Assembly (NCBI RefSeq): GCF_036655075.1 | Contig: NZ_JAVVQU010000054.1 | Span: 1-16,263, forward strand | From: Holtiella sp036655075 | GTDB lineage: Bacteria > Bacillota > Clostridia > Lachnospirales > Cellulosilyticaceae | Length of the DNA stretch: 16,263 bases | Direction: 5' to 3' | Program-made: the position numbers and the translations under genes | The notes under the pieces: generated by a model | The model's database searches: none | What the model saw: only the letters and a program-made list of their open reading frames with translations | Told to the model about the DNA's origin: nothing | Shown: positions 1 through 7,412 of the stretch, piece by piece | How the letters are laid out: each line of letters opens with the position of its first letter | How positions within the stretch are numbered: position 1 is the stretch's first letter

Positions 1-18
1 ATGCAACGCTACCTAGAC

Positions 19-47
19 TATACTTTGAATCTGTTTCCTACTATAAT
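19..47 (+). promoter_or_regulatory. Possible promoter of the helicase gene
   Basis: A perfect -10 hexamer TATAAT lies at 42-47. The hexamer 17 bases upstream (TATACT, 19-24) is a poor -35 match (3 of 6). The site lies 26 bases before the ATG at 73, inside the longer open frame that begins at base 1, which argues against that longer frame being translated. The call rests on the -10 only. Confidence 0.3.
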
Positions 48-72
48 AAAGGTAAAAGAGAGGAGGTGCACT

Positions 73-2544
73 ATGTTTGAAAAAGATTGGAAGACTTTAA
101 ACAAGGCGCAACAAAGCGTTGTACACAATATAAAAGATGCGCTCCTCGTTCTAGCGCCTGCAGGGACAGGGAAAACAAAAGTCATTGCTATGCGTACAGC
201 CTATCTTTTACAGCAAGAGATTGCGCCTACATCCATTTTATGTTTGACCTTTACCAACAAAGCAGCTAAAGAGATGGAGCAGCGTATTGCTCTTTATGAC
301 AGGGCAATGAGTAGACAACTTACCATTAAGACCTTTCATTCCTTTTGTTACTATCTTATTAATCAAGAAAAGCAAAATGCAAGGCTCGCTTTTCCCTGCA
401 CGATTATTGATGAAAGTGATACCGAAGAGATTATCCGTCGTATTGTGTTTGCCTTAACAATGGAGGAATGGAAAAGGGTCAATACATTGACCACTTTTAT
501 TGAAAATGTCAAAAAACATAGGTTGGTTGTAGAACCAGAGCATCGACACGACGATACCTTTGTGGTTAAGGACTACTTACGTGTGCATAAGACAAAAGAC
601 CCTTTGATCAGTCAGTATGGGCTAAAGCTCCTTAAAAACTATGAGCGCTATTTGAGGGATAACAACTGTATAGACTTTACAGACTTGATTTTAGAGGCGA
701 CTTATTTGCTAGAAGACCCTGTAATTTGTGCAAAGTGGCAAAAGCGCTATCAGTACATTCAAGTAGATGAAATGCAAGATACGAGTATTAGGGAGTATCA
801 TATTATAAAAACGTTAGCCCAATATAACCATGTGGCGCTCTACGGGGATTTCAATCAAACCATTTATGAATGGCGTGGTTCCGCCCCTTATGAAATGATA
901 GAAGACTATAAAACACTTTTTAGTCCTGTTGAGATTTCCCTTGAGACCAACTATCGAAGTACACAACTTCTTTTAAAAGCGGCCAATGGATTTATCCGCA
1001 ATAGTAACTTATATCCTACTTTATCTATGCCTAGCGTAAAGGAAATTGGAGAACCTATAGAAGTTTTTTGTGGGCGAACGAAAACAAGGGAAATGGAACT
1101 GATTACCCAGTCTTTAGTTCAACACTACACAGGGGGGGACAAAGAAGTGGCTATTTTGACCCGTACCAATGGGCTGGCTAAAGATTTGTATCGTTATCTT
1201 GAGCAAAAAGGAATTCCATGCATTAAAGTCGAGGATATTCGCCTAATGCGTCGTCCAGAGGTTAAGGATTTACTATCTGTCTTTAACTATACGGTTAATC
1301 CAAGGAATAGCTATGCCCTTGAGAAAGTCATTAAGCACCCCGTGATACATATGGAAGAGTGGCTCATTAAGGCATTAAAGCAAACAAAGTCTGCATACAT
1401 GTCTTTACATGATTGGTTTTTGGCTGAGAACAATGACCCTTACTATGCTCTAATCAAAGGATTTGAGCACAATCAAGTCATTGTACTGGACGTAGAAAGC
1501 ACAGGACTTGATACAACAACAGATGATATTATTCAAATTGCTGCCATCTGTTACGGCAAAGAAGGGGTCAAAGCTCAACTAGATATTTTGGTAAAGCCTA
1601 CTAAGTTGGTAGGGGATTCTTTCTTTGTCCATGGATTTAGTGATGAGCAGCTCGAAAGGGAAGGGATAGGCATTCATGAGGCACTCGAACAGCTTGCTGA
1701 CTTTACACATGGGAAGGTGGTAGTGGGACATAATGTCAAATATGATCTATCCATTATAGAAAGTATGTGTTCCCGTTACCAACAACCTCCACTTGAACAC
1801 TTGGAAGTTTATGACACTCTAGACCTAGCCCATAAGATGTATCCAAAGCTTTCTAATCACAAATTAGATACCCTTTCACACCTTATTCAAACAAAAGCTA
1901 CACCTAACCATAATGCGTTACAAGATATACTAGCAACGAGTGAAGTGCTGACTCATTTTATTGAAAAGTTAGTGGGTACACAAACGCTACGCTATAGCCA
2001 AATCGAAGCTTATTATCCTTATGTAGCTATCTATAAGAAGCAGGTACAAGAGCTAGTTGAGGCCATTAGGCAACGATCTACCCATGAAGGGATTTCATAT
2101 TTGATGAATAGCTGTGGCTATAAAGCACATTATAAAGGTGAAGAACTAAGCAATTTACGCGATTTTTATAAAATGGCAGAAGCACTTTATACAGCAACCT
2201 TTTCTTATGCGGATAACCGTATGCGACTCTTAGCCTTTTCAGCACTCCATGCTAGTGAGGTGGAACAAAGTGCCTTATTTAAAGGGAAAGTGCCTGTAAT
2301 GACTATGCATCAAGCAAAAGGATTGGAGTTTGACTATGTGTATATGGCAGGATGTAATGAAGGGGTTTTTCCTTCATCTAGAAGTGTCCAAGAAGGCTAT
2401 ATAGAAGAGGAAAAGCGTCTTTTTTATGTAGGGATGACCAGGGCACGTAAAAAGCTTTATTTAAGCTATAATAATAGTAAACCTATGAGTTTTCTCATTG
2501 AAGAGATCGAAGAAGACTTTAAAAAGTATAGGCAAGATACTTAA
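73..2544 (+). CDS. UvrD/PcrA-like SF1 helicase with an embedded DEDDh 3'-5' exonuclease domain
   Basis: This 823-residue protein probably unwinds DNA 3'-5' using ATP and also carries a 3'-5' exonuclease, which suggests a cytoplasmic DNA repair or recombination role. Helicase motifs, in order: Q-motif (LNKAQQ, 9-14), Walker A (APAGTGKTK, from about 28), Walker B (VDEMQD, 231-236), GDFNQTIYEWRG (258-269), NYRST (293-297), TMHQAKGLEFD (about 744-754) and VGMTRAR (about 786-792). Between NYRST and motif V lies a complete exonuclease: D473-x-E475 (VLDVEST), H553-N-x3-D558, and H613-x4-D618 (HNALQD). In PcrA/UvrD this interval holds the 2B subdomain. The start at 73 is chosen because AGGAGG (61-66) stands 6 bases upstream; an in-frame ATG at base 1 has no visible ribosome binding site. 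Helicase and nuclease activities are both predicted from intact motifs; the in vivo role is unknown. Confidence 0.93.
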   Translation: MFEKDWKTLNKAQQSVVHNIKDALLVLAPAGTGKTKVIAMRTAYLLQQEIAPTSILCLTFTNKAAKEMEQRIALYDRAMSRQLTIKTFHSFCYYLINQEKQNARLAFPCTIIDESDTEEIIRRIVFALTMEEWKRVNTLTTFIENVKKHRLVVEPEHRHDDTFVVKDYLRVHKTKDPLISQYGLKLLKNYERYLRDNNCIDFTDLILEATYLLEDPVICAKWQKRYQYIQVDEMQDTSIREYHIIKTLAQYNHVALYGDFNQTIYEWRGSAPYEMIEDYKTLFSPVEISLETNYRSTQLLLKAANGFIRNSNLYPTLSMPSVKEIGEPIEVFCGRTKTREMELITQSLVQHYTGGDKEVAILTRTNGLAKDLYRYLEQKGIPCIKVEDIRLMRRPEVKDLLSVFNYTVNPRNSYALEKVIKHPVIHMEEWLIKALKQTKSAYMSLHDWFLAENNDPYYALIKGFEHNQVIVLDVESTGLDTTTDDIIQIAAICYGKEGVKAQLDILVKPTKLVGDSFFVHGFSDEQLEREGIGIHEALEQLADFTHGKVVVGHNVKYDLSIIESMCSRYQQPPLEHLEVYDTLDLAHKMYPKLSNHKLDTLSHLIQTKATPNHNALQDILATSEVLTHFIEKLVGTQTLRYSQIEAYYPYVAIYKKQVQELVEAIRQRSTHEGISYLMNSCGYKAHYKGEELSNLRDFYKMAEALYTATFSYADNRMRLLAFSALHASEVEQSALFKGKVPVMTMHQAKGLEFDYVYMAGCNEGVFPSSRSVQEGYIEEEKRLFYVGMTRARKKLYLSYNNSKPMSFLIEEIEEDFKKYRQDT

Positions 2545-2557
2545 TAATCTGTATAAT
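2529..2557 (+). promoter_or_regulatory. Likely promoter of mgsA
   Basis: TAGGCA (2529-2534, 4 of 6 matches to TTGACA) is followed after 17 bases by a perfect TATAAT (2552-2557). The element straddles the helicase stop codon and would give a leader of about 40 bases before mgsA, letting mgsA be transcribed independently of the helicase. Confidence 0.5.
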
Positions 2558-2603
2558 AAAGAAGATGGCTAGCAAATAGCACCACGAGACCTAGGAGGAC
2601 TAT

Positions 2604-3110
2604 ATGGAAAACAACCAAAATACAAATGACTTTACAACAGTACGTATGGATAAGCAAAAACGCATTGCACTTGTTGCCCATGATTATCGTAAAAAGGATA
2701 TCATTGAATGGGTAAAAAACAATAAAGATAAACTTGTTAAACACTTTTTATGTGGAACAGGTACCACTGCTAAGCTTTTAGCAGATGCTACAGAACTTCC
2801 AATCACAGCTTTTAATAGTGGACCACTTGGTGGAGACCAACAAATTGGGTCACGTATTGTAGAAGGCAGTATCGACTTTATGATCTTCTTCTGGGATCCT
2901 CTTTCTTCACAACCACATGACCCAGATGTAAAGGCATTACTACGTATTGCAGCACTTTACGATATCCCTGTTGCAACGAACCAATCAACCGCAGATTTCT
3001 TACTCACTTCACCACTTATGGATCTAGAATATAATCGTAAAATTATAGATTATACTAAGCGTATTCATGGGCGTACAGAAGCATTTGTAAAAGACGAGCC
3101 AATGGCTTAA
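2604..3110 (+). CDS. mgsA: Methylglyoxal synthase
   Basis: It converts dihydroxyacetone phosphate to methylglyoxal and phosphate, a bypass of lower glycolysis that releases phosphate when phosphorylated sugars build up. The 168-residue protein shows the family landmarks: AHD at 25-27, the phosphate-binding GTGTT (51-55), GPLGGDQQIG with the catalytic Asp78 (E. coli Asp71), Asp98 in FFWDPL, and His105 and Asp108 in PHDPDVKALLR (E. coli His98 and Asp101). The constant offset of seven from E. coli numbering shows an ungapped core with a slightly longer N-terminus. AGGAGGA at 2593-2599 sits 4 bases before this ATG and fixes the start; the in-frame Met15 has no such site. It is flanked by its own probable promoter and a strong terminator, so it is probably monocistronic. 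Confidence 0.97.
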   Translation: MENNQNTNDFTTVRMDKQKRIALVAHDYRKKDIIEWVKNNKDKLVKHFLCGTGTTAKLLADATELPITAFNSGPLGGDQQIGSRIVEGSIDFMIFFWDPLSSQPHDPDVKALLRIAALYDIPVATNQSTADFLLTSPLMDLEYNRKIIDYTKRIHGRTEAFVKDEPMA

Positions 3111-3136
3111 GTAAAATAATTTTTCGAAAAAATTTC

Positions 3137-3177
3137 AGCCGAAACAATGTAGATAAACCAAATGTTTCGGCTTTTTT
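3137..3177 (+). terminator. Rho-independent terminator of mgsA
   Basis: The arms AGCCGAAACA (3137-3146) and TGTTTCGGCT (3163-3172) form a perfect 10-bp GC-containing stem around a 16-base loop, followed by a run of T to 3177. It begins 26 bases after the mgsA stop codon. Confidence 0.9.
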
Positions 3178-3214
3178 GATACGCGTTTTTAGGAAATTTT
3201 GGGAATAAAAGGAT

Positions 3215-3243
3215 TAGACAAACCGAGTTAAAAGTGATATATT
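3215..3243 (+). promoter_or_regulatory. Likely promoter of nrdD
   Basis: TAGACA (3215-3220, one mismatch to TTGACA) is separated by 17 bases from TATATT (3238-3243). A TG at 3235-3236 makes the -10 an extended one (TGATATATT). Transcription from here would give a leader of roughly 120 bases before nrdD. No pair of NrdR boxes (ACACTATATATAGTGT-like) is visible around it. Confidence 0.55.
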
Positions 3244-3368
3244 TTTTAAGCAGTCATCGATACATAAGAATAAATATTAATTAAGAATTACATTAAATAA
3301 GATGCTAGAAATAAACTAGAGTTAATATTTTTACCTATAGATTATGAGGGATTGTGAGGGAGAAAGTT

Positions 3369-5489
3369 ATGCAAGTTATTAAAAGAGATGGACAAGAAGT
3401 TCTATTTGATGAAATAAAGATTTACAATGCAATTATGAAAGCCATGAAATATGGAAGTGGTATTGTAGACGAGACCATAGCTCAAAAAATAGCCGATGAA
3501 ATTGAAAACTTTTTTGCCAAATCACAAGTGAAACCAACCATTTTTCAAATTGAGACGTATGTTTATTTAAAGCTCATTGAAAATGGACATGAGTTAACGG
3601 CTAAGGCATATGAAAGTTTCCGTGCGATTCAATCTTTTAAAAGAGAGACGAATACAACAGATCAAAGCATTATGGGTCTTATTAACTTAACAAATGAAGA
3701 AGTTATGAATGAGAACTCCAATAAAAATGCTATGATGGCCTCTACACAACGTGACCTCATTGCTGGAGAAGTATCTAAAGATATTTCAAGAAGAAAAAAA
3801 TTACCTGCGCGCATTGTACAAGCTCACGATGAAGGTGTCCTTCACTTCCATGATATGGATTACTTTATGCAATCTATTTTCAACTGTTGCTTAATTAACA
3901 TTAAAGACATGCTTGATAATGGTACAGTCATCAACAAACGTATGATTGAAAGTCCAAAAAGCTTCCAAGTAGCTTGTACGGTTATGACACAAATTATTGC
4001 ACAAGTAGCAAGTAGCCAATACGGTGGACAGTCTGTAGATGTACGCCACTTAGGTAAGTACTTAAGACGTAGTAAAGAAAAGTATTACAGACTATTAGAA
4101 GGCACACTTCCAGATTCCAAACAACTTGAAGATGCAGTGATGCGTTTAACAAGAAAGGAATTAGAGTCTGGCGTACAAACGATTCAATATCAAATTAATA
4201 CACTTATGACTACAAATGGACAAAGTCCTTTTGTGACATTATTCTTAAATGTTGACGAAGAAGATCCTTATGTAGAAGAAGTGGCATTGATTGTAGAAGA
4301 AATCTTGAAACAACGTCTACAAGGCATTAAAAATGAAAAAGGTATTTATACCACACCTGCCTTCCCAAAATTAATTTATGTGCTTCATGAGCATAATGCA
4401 TTAGAAGGTGGCAAATATGATTATGTAACTGAAACAGCGGTTAAATGTAGTGCAAAACGTCTGTATCCAGATTATATCTCATCAAAAGAGATGCGTAAAA
4501 TCTATGAAGACAATGTATTTTCATGTATGGGATGCCGTAGCTTCCTTTCTCCGTGGAAAGATAGTACAGGCGAGTACAAATTTGAAGGTAGATTTAATCA
4601 AGGTGTTGTAAGCTTGAATTTACCACAGATTGGGATTGTTGCAGATAGTGATCTGGATAAGTTTTGGCAACTCCTTGAAAATCGCTTAGATTTATGTTTT
4701 GAGGCGCTTATGTGCCGACATAATGCCTTAAAAGGTACTTTGTCAGATGCATCTCCAATACACTGGCAACATGGTGCTATTGCGCGTCTTGAGCAAGGTG
4801 AAGCCATCGACCCACTCCTAATGGATGGATACTCTACAATCTCATTAGGCTATATTGGATTGTATGAACTGACTAAGCTCATGATGGGTGTGTCTCATAT
4901 TGAACCACAAGGTGAAGCCTTTGCTTTAGAAGTGATGCATAAGCTCAATGAGACAACTAAACGATGGAAAGATGAAACAGGCTTAGGATTTGGCCTATAT
5001 GGTAGTCCAGCAGAATCTTTATGTTATCGTTTTGCACGTATTGATAAAGCAAAATTTGGAGAGATTCAAGATATTACAGATAAAGGGTACTACACTAATA
5101 GTTATCACGTCGATGTAAGAGAGACAATTGATGCTTTTAGCAAGCTTAAGTTTGAAAGTCAGTTCCAACCTATCTCAAGTGGGGGATGTATTTCTTATAT
5201 CGAGATTCCAAACATGAATCATAACTTAGAAGCTTTAAGACAAATGGTAACTTATATTTACCACAATATCCAATATGCAGAGTTTAACACTAAGTCAGAC
5301 TGCTGCCACTTATGTGGATTTGAAGGTGAAATTACGATTAATGAGAGCTTAGAATGGGAGTGCCCAAGCTGCCATAACAAAGATCAAAATAAGATGAATG
5401 TTATTCGTAGAACATGTGGATATTTAGGCGATAATTACTGGAACAAAGGAAAGACTCAAGAAATTAAGAGTCGTGTCCTACATTTGTAA
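3369..5489 (+). CDS. nrdD: Anaerobic (class III) ribonucleoside-triphosphate reductase
   Basis: This is the large subunit of the oxygen-sensitive reductase that makes dNTPs from NTPs using a glycyl radical and formate. The 706-residue protein opens with an ATP-cone (QVIKRDGQEVLFD, roughly residues 1-90), the allosteric dATP/ATP switch. The C-terminus carries four zinc-site cysteines (C646-x2-C649 and C665-x2-C668) and the glycyl-radical motif RRTCGYLG with Gly684. A Cys pair at 173-174 lies in the region where family members have an active-site thiol. The ATG at 3369 is preferred over a GTG at 3354: it has GAGGGAGA just upstream and starts the protein directly at the ATP-cone. Length agrees with E. 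coli NrdD (about 712). The activase nrdG follows, separated by a terminator-like hairpin. Confidence 0.97.
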   Translation: MQVIKRDGQEVLFDEIKIYNAIMKAMKYGSGIVDETIAQKIADEIENFFAKSQVKPTIFQIETYVYLKLIENGHELTAKAYESFRAIQSFKRETNTTDQSIMGLINLTNEEVMNENSNKNAMMASTQRDLIAGEVSKDISRRKKLPARIVQAHDEGVLHFHDMDYFMQSIFNCCLINIKDMLDNGTVINKRMIESPKSFQVACTVMTQIIAQVASSQYGGQSVDVRHLGKYLRRSKEKYYRLLEGTLPDSKQLEDAVMRLTRKELESGVQTIQYQINTLMTTNGQSPFVTLFLNVDEEDPYVEEVALIVEEILKQRLQGIKNEKGIYTTPAFPKLIYVLHEHNALEGGKYDYVTETAVKCSAKRLYPDYISSKEMRKIYEDNVFSCMGCRSFLSPWKDSTGEYKFEGRFNQGVVSLNLPQIGIVADSDLDKFWQLLENRLDLCFEALMCRHNALKGTLSDASPIHWQHGAIARLEQGEAIDPLLMDGYSTISLGYIGLYELTKLMMGVSHIEPQGEAFALEVMHKLNETTKRWKDETGLGFGLYGSPAESLCYRFARIDKAKFGEIQDITDKGYYTNSYHVDVRETIDAFSKLKFESQFQPISSGGCISYIEIPNMNHNLEALRQMVTYIYHNIQYAEFNTKSDCCHLCGFEGEITINESLEWECPSCHNKDQNKMNVIRRTCGYLGDNYWNKGKTQEIKSRVLHL

Positions 5490-5524
5490 ACGCCTATATT
5501 CAATAAACCAAAGTGAATAAAATG

Positions 5525-5565
5525 AAGGAACTGTTATATGCTACTTAGTATAACAGTCCTTTTTT
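5525..5565 (+). terminator. Terminator-like hairpin between nrdD and nrdG
   Basis: The left arm AAGGAACTGTTATA (5525-5538) pairs with TATAACAGTCCTT (5549-5561) with a single bulged A, closing a 10-base loop and followed by T residues to 5565. It ends only 4 bases before the nrdG ribosome binding site (GAGGTGA, 5570-5576), leaving no room for a separate nrdG promoter after it. nrdG transcription therefore probably depends on readthrough of this element. Confidence 0.85.
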
Positions 5566-5580
5566 AAATGAGGTGACATG

Positions 5581-6084
5581 ATGCATTATGCACAGATGCG
5601 TAAATTTGATATAGCCAATGGTGTGGGTATTCGTACAACTCTTTTTGTATCAGGTTGTACCCATAACTGCCCAGGCTGCTTCAATCAAGACTATAAAGCC
5701 TTTGACTATGGTAAACAGTGGAACGATGAGGCTGAGACCACTTTCATGAGTTATGTCCAAGATGAAAATGTACACGGAGTGACCGTGCTTGGGGGCGAAC
5801 CTATGGATCAAACTCAAGATGAGGACCTATACAACTTACTTAGACAGATTAAGACCAAGACACACCAGACTATTTGGATTTATTCAGGCTATACATTTGA
5901 AATGATTTTACAAGACCCAAAGAAGCATCGTCTCTTAGAATGGTGTGACGTACTTGTAGATGGGCTATTTATTGAAACACTAAAAGATATTAAATTAAAA
6001 TTTAAGGGCAGTAGTAACCAAAATATTATAGATGTACCAGCTTCTTTAGCACAGGGAGAAAAGGTACTTATGGATATCGAATAA
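5581..6084 (+). CDS. nrdG: Anaerobic ribonucleotide reductase activating protein (radical SAM)
   Basis: This radical-SAM activase uses a [4Fe-4S] cluster and S-adenosylmethionine to generate the glycyl radical on NrdD (Gly684). The 167-residue protein has the cluster motif C26-x3-C30-x2-C33 (SGCTHNCPGC) and the SAM-binding GGEP at 71-74. Two adjacent ATGs exist (5578 and 5581). The second is chosen because it puts the cysteines at 26, 30 and 33, exactly as in E. coli NrdG, aligns HYAQ with the E. coli N-terminus, and gives 7 bases between GAGG and the ATG. The first would add one Met. It pairs with nrdD upstream but lies behind a terminator-like hairpin. Confidence 0.95.
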   Translation: MHYAQMRKFDIANGVGIRTTLFVSGCTHNCPGCFNQDYKAFDYGKQWNDEAETTFMSYVQDENVHGVTVLGGEPMDQTQDEDLYNLLRQIKTKTHQTIWIYSGYTFEMILQDPKKHRLLEWCDVLVDGLFIETLKDIKLKFKGSSNQNIIDVPASLAQGEKVLMDIE

Positions 6085-6160
6085 CGCAATTACCTAAAAA
6101 TATAGAACATACAATAAGAAAGAAAGTGAATCTGAAATCACAGGGACTGCTTAAAGAGGC

Positions 6161-6166
6161 TATAAT
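6161..6166 (+). promoter_or_regulatory. Possible -10 element of the dUTPase gene
   Basis: A perfect TATAAT lies in the 119-base gap after nrdG, 37 bases before the dut ATG. No good -35 hexamer is found 16-18 bases upstream (ATCACAG region), so the promoter is tentative. There is no clear terminator after nrdG, so cotranscription with nrdG is equally possible. Confidence 0.3.
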
Positions 6167-6203
6167 GGACCTGACAAGAAACACTTACTGTGGAGGAAAT
6201 ACT

Positions 6204-6704
6204 ATGAATAACCGCACAATTTATTTTGCAAAAGTCAAAGAAAATGCTATTATCCCAACAAAGCGAGAAGAAGATGGCGCCTTTGACCTCTATGCTTGTT
6301 TTGAAGAAGAATATAGAATCATTGCACCTCATGAAACACAGATGGTGCCAACAGGACTGGCATCAGCCTTTTCTTCAGATTATGTTGCTATTCTAAAAGA
6401 GCGTGGTTCAAATGGAAGTAAAGGGATTGGTCAACGTGCCGGTGTCATTGATTCAGGCTACAGAGGTGAATGGTTTGTGCCACTTACAAATCACAATACA
6501 GTACCTGTCGTGATTTTGAAAGAAAGCTACACAGGAGATAAAAGTGCCTTTGGTGAGGCAATTATTTATCCTTACGAAAAAGGGATGAGCCAATGTATTT
6601 TGGTAGAGGTACCAAAGCTTAAGACAGAAGAAATAAGTTACGAAGCACTTCTTAGATTTGAGTCTGAACGTGGAACAGGTATGTTAGGATCTTCTGGTAA
6701 ATAA
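6204..6704 (+). CDS. dut: dUTP diphosphatase (trimeric dUTPase family)
   Basis: It hydrolyses dUTP to dUMP and pyrophosphate, keeping uracil out of DNA and providing the precursor for dTMP. The five dUTPase motifs appear in order in the 166 residues: DGAFDLYA (24-31), ERGSNGSKG (66-74), AGVIDSGYRGEW (79-90, with the catalytic Asp83 and base-contacting Tyr86), KGMSQCILVEVP (126-137) and C-terminal RGTGMLGSSGK (156-166). In the last motif Leu161 replaces the Phe that usually stacks on uracil; I believe this is common in clostridial members, so it is not taken as loss of function. GGAGG (6192-6196) 7 bases before this ATG fixes the start; a longer in-frame extension from 6126 lacks a ribosome binding site. 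A strong hairpin terminator follows. Confidence 0.92.
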   Translation: MNNRTIYFAKVKENAIIPTKREEDGAFDLYACFEEEYRIIAPHETQMVPTGLASAFSSDYVAILKERGSNGSKGIGQRAGVIDSGYRGEWFVPLTNHNTVPVVILKESYTGDKSAFGEAIIYPYEKGMSQCILVEVPKLKTEEISYEALLRFESERGTGMLGSSGK

Positions 6705-6713
6705 AAGAGTATC

Positions 6714-6768
6714 TTTACAATAAAGCACCCTAAGGAAAGTTATAAACCTTAGGGTGTTTTATTGTAAA
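6714..6768 (+). terminator. Long hairpin terminator between dut and the DHFR gene
   Basis: Two 22-base arms (6714-6735 and 6747-6768) pair throughout, with only one G-T wobble, around an 11-base loop. The GC-rich core is CACCCTAAGG / CCTTAGGGTG, followed by TTTTATTG within the 3' arm. The outer A/T-rich arms make it nearly symmetric, so it could act in both directions. It ends 7 bases before the AGGAG of the next gene. Confidence 0.88.
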
Positions 6769-6787
6769 CAAGAAAAGGAGATTCATG

Positions 6788-7288
6788 ATGATTAGTATGA
6801 TTGTTGCAATGAGTGAAAATTATGTCATAGGAAAAGGAAATAAAATGCCTTGGTATATACCTGAAGACCTACAGTATTTTAAAAAGGTCACAAAAGGTCA
6901 TACTGTTGTGATGGGGAGTAAAACGTTCGAAAGTATTGGACATCCACTTCCGGATAGAATCAATATTGTATTAACGCAAAATAGAAATTATCTGGCAGAG
7001 GGATGTAGCTTAGCACATAGCGTAGAAGAGGTTATAGAAAAGTATTATGGGGAGCAACAAGAGCTCTTTATTATAGGAGGAAGTACACTTTATCAAGTCT
7101 TTATGCCTTTTGTAACAAAGTTGTATATAACATGGATTGAAGGAAATATAGAGGGTGATGCATACTTTTCAAGATTTCCTTTAGCACACAAGCAGCAAAC
7201 AGGATTTAAATGTATTAAGCAAATGCCTCAAAGTGAGCAGCATAGCTATAAGTACAGGTTTACTGAGTGGAAAAGAGAATCTTGGTAG
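6788..7288 (+). CDS. folA: Dihydrofolate reductase
   Basis: It reduces dihydrofolate to tetrahydrofolate with NADPH, supporting thymidylate, purine and methionine synthesis. In the 166-residue protein, Met20, Trp22 (MPW) and Asp27 (PED) fall at exactly the E. coli positions when the second of two adjacent ATGs (6788) is used. Further landmarks are VVMGSKTFESIG, the substrate-binding Arg in DRINIVLTQ, and IIGGSTLYQVF, the NADPH-site GG. The start at 6788 also gives 7 bases from AGGAG (6776-6780), against 4 for the ATG at 6785. No thymidylate synthase gene is adjacent. The hairpin that ends just before its ribosome binding site suggests readthrough or attenuation. The symbol could equally be given as dfrA; the enzyme family is secure. 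Confidence 0.95.
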   Translation: MISMIVAMSENYVIGKGNKMPWYIPEDLQYFKKVTKGHTVVMGSKTFESIGHPLPDRINIVLTQNRNYLAEGCSLAHSVEEVIEKYYGEQQELFIIGGSTLYQVFMPFVTKLYITWIEGNIEGDAYFSRFPLAHKQQTGFKCIKQMPQSEQHSYKYRFTEWKRESW

Positions 7289-7352
7289 TAAATCATAAGA
7301 GTACATATACTTTTTGAAAAATAAAATAAACTACAAAAAAGTTTATATAATA

Positions 7353-7361
7353 TGATATAAT
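7353..7361 (+). promoter_or_regulatory. Likely extended -10 promoter of the sensory operon
   Basis: TGATATAAT at 7353-7361 is a perfect extended -10. Two more TATAAT copies lie at 7346-7351 and 7365-7370, so the start site may be spread. The -35 position (7333-7338) is A-rich and non-consensus. The 124-base gap (7289-7412) is very AT-rich and holds no other recognisable element beyond the ribosome binding site AGGGGGA at 7399-7405. Confidence 0.45.
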
Positions 7362-7412
7362 TTTTATAATAGCAAAAATATAACCTGTAAATAGTGCTAG
7401 GGGGATAATAGG

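Noticed and set aside
1..72. N-terminal extension of the helicase by 24 residues from the ATG at base 1
   Set aside because: No ribosome binding site is visible for it within the window, it covers a good TATAAT, and AGGAGG lies 6 bases before the ATG at 73.
6126..6203. N-terminal extension of the dUTPase
   Set aside because: No ribosome binding site, residues unlike the dUTPase family, and GGAGG stands 7 bases before the ATG at 6204.
7298..7315. Small hairpin AGAGTA-CATA-TACTTT after the DHFR gene as a terminator
   Set aside because: Only six pairs including a wobble, almost no GC, and a short T run; too weak to call in such AT-rich sequence.
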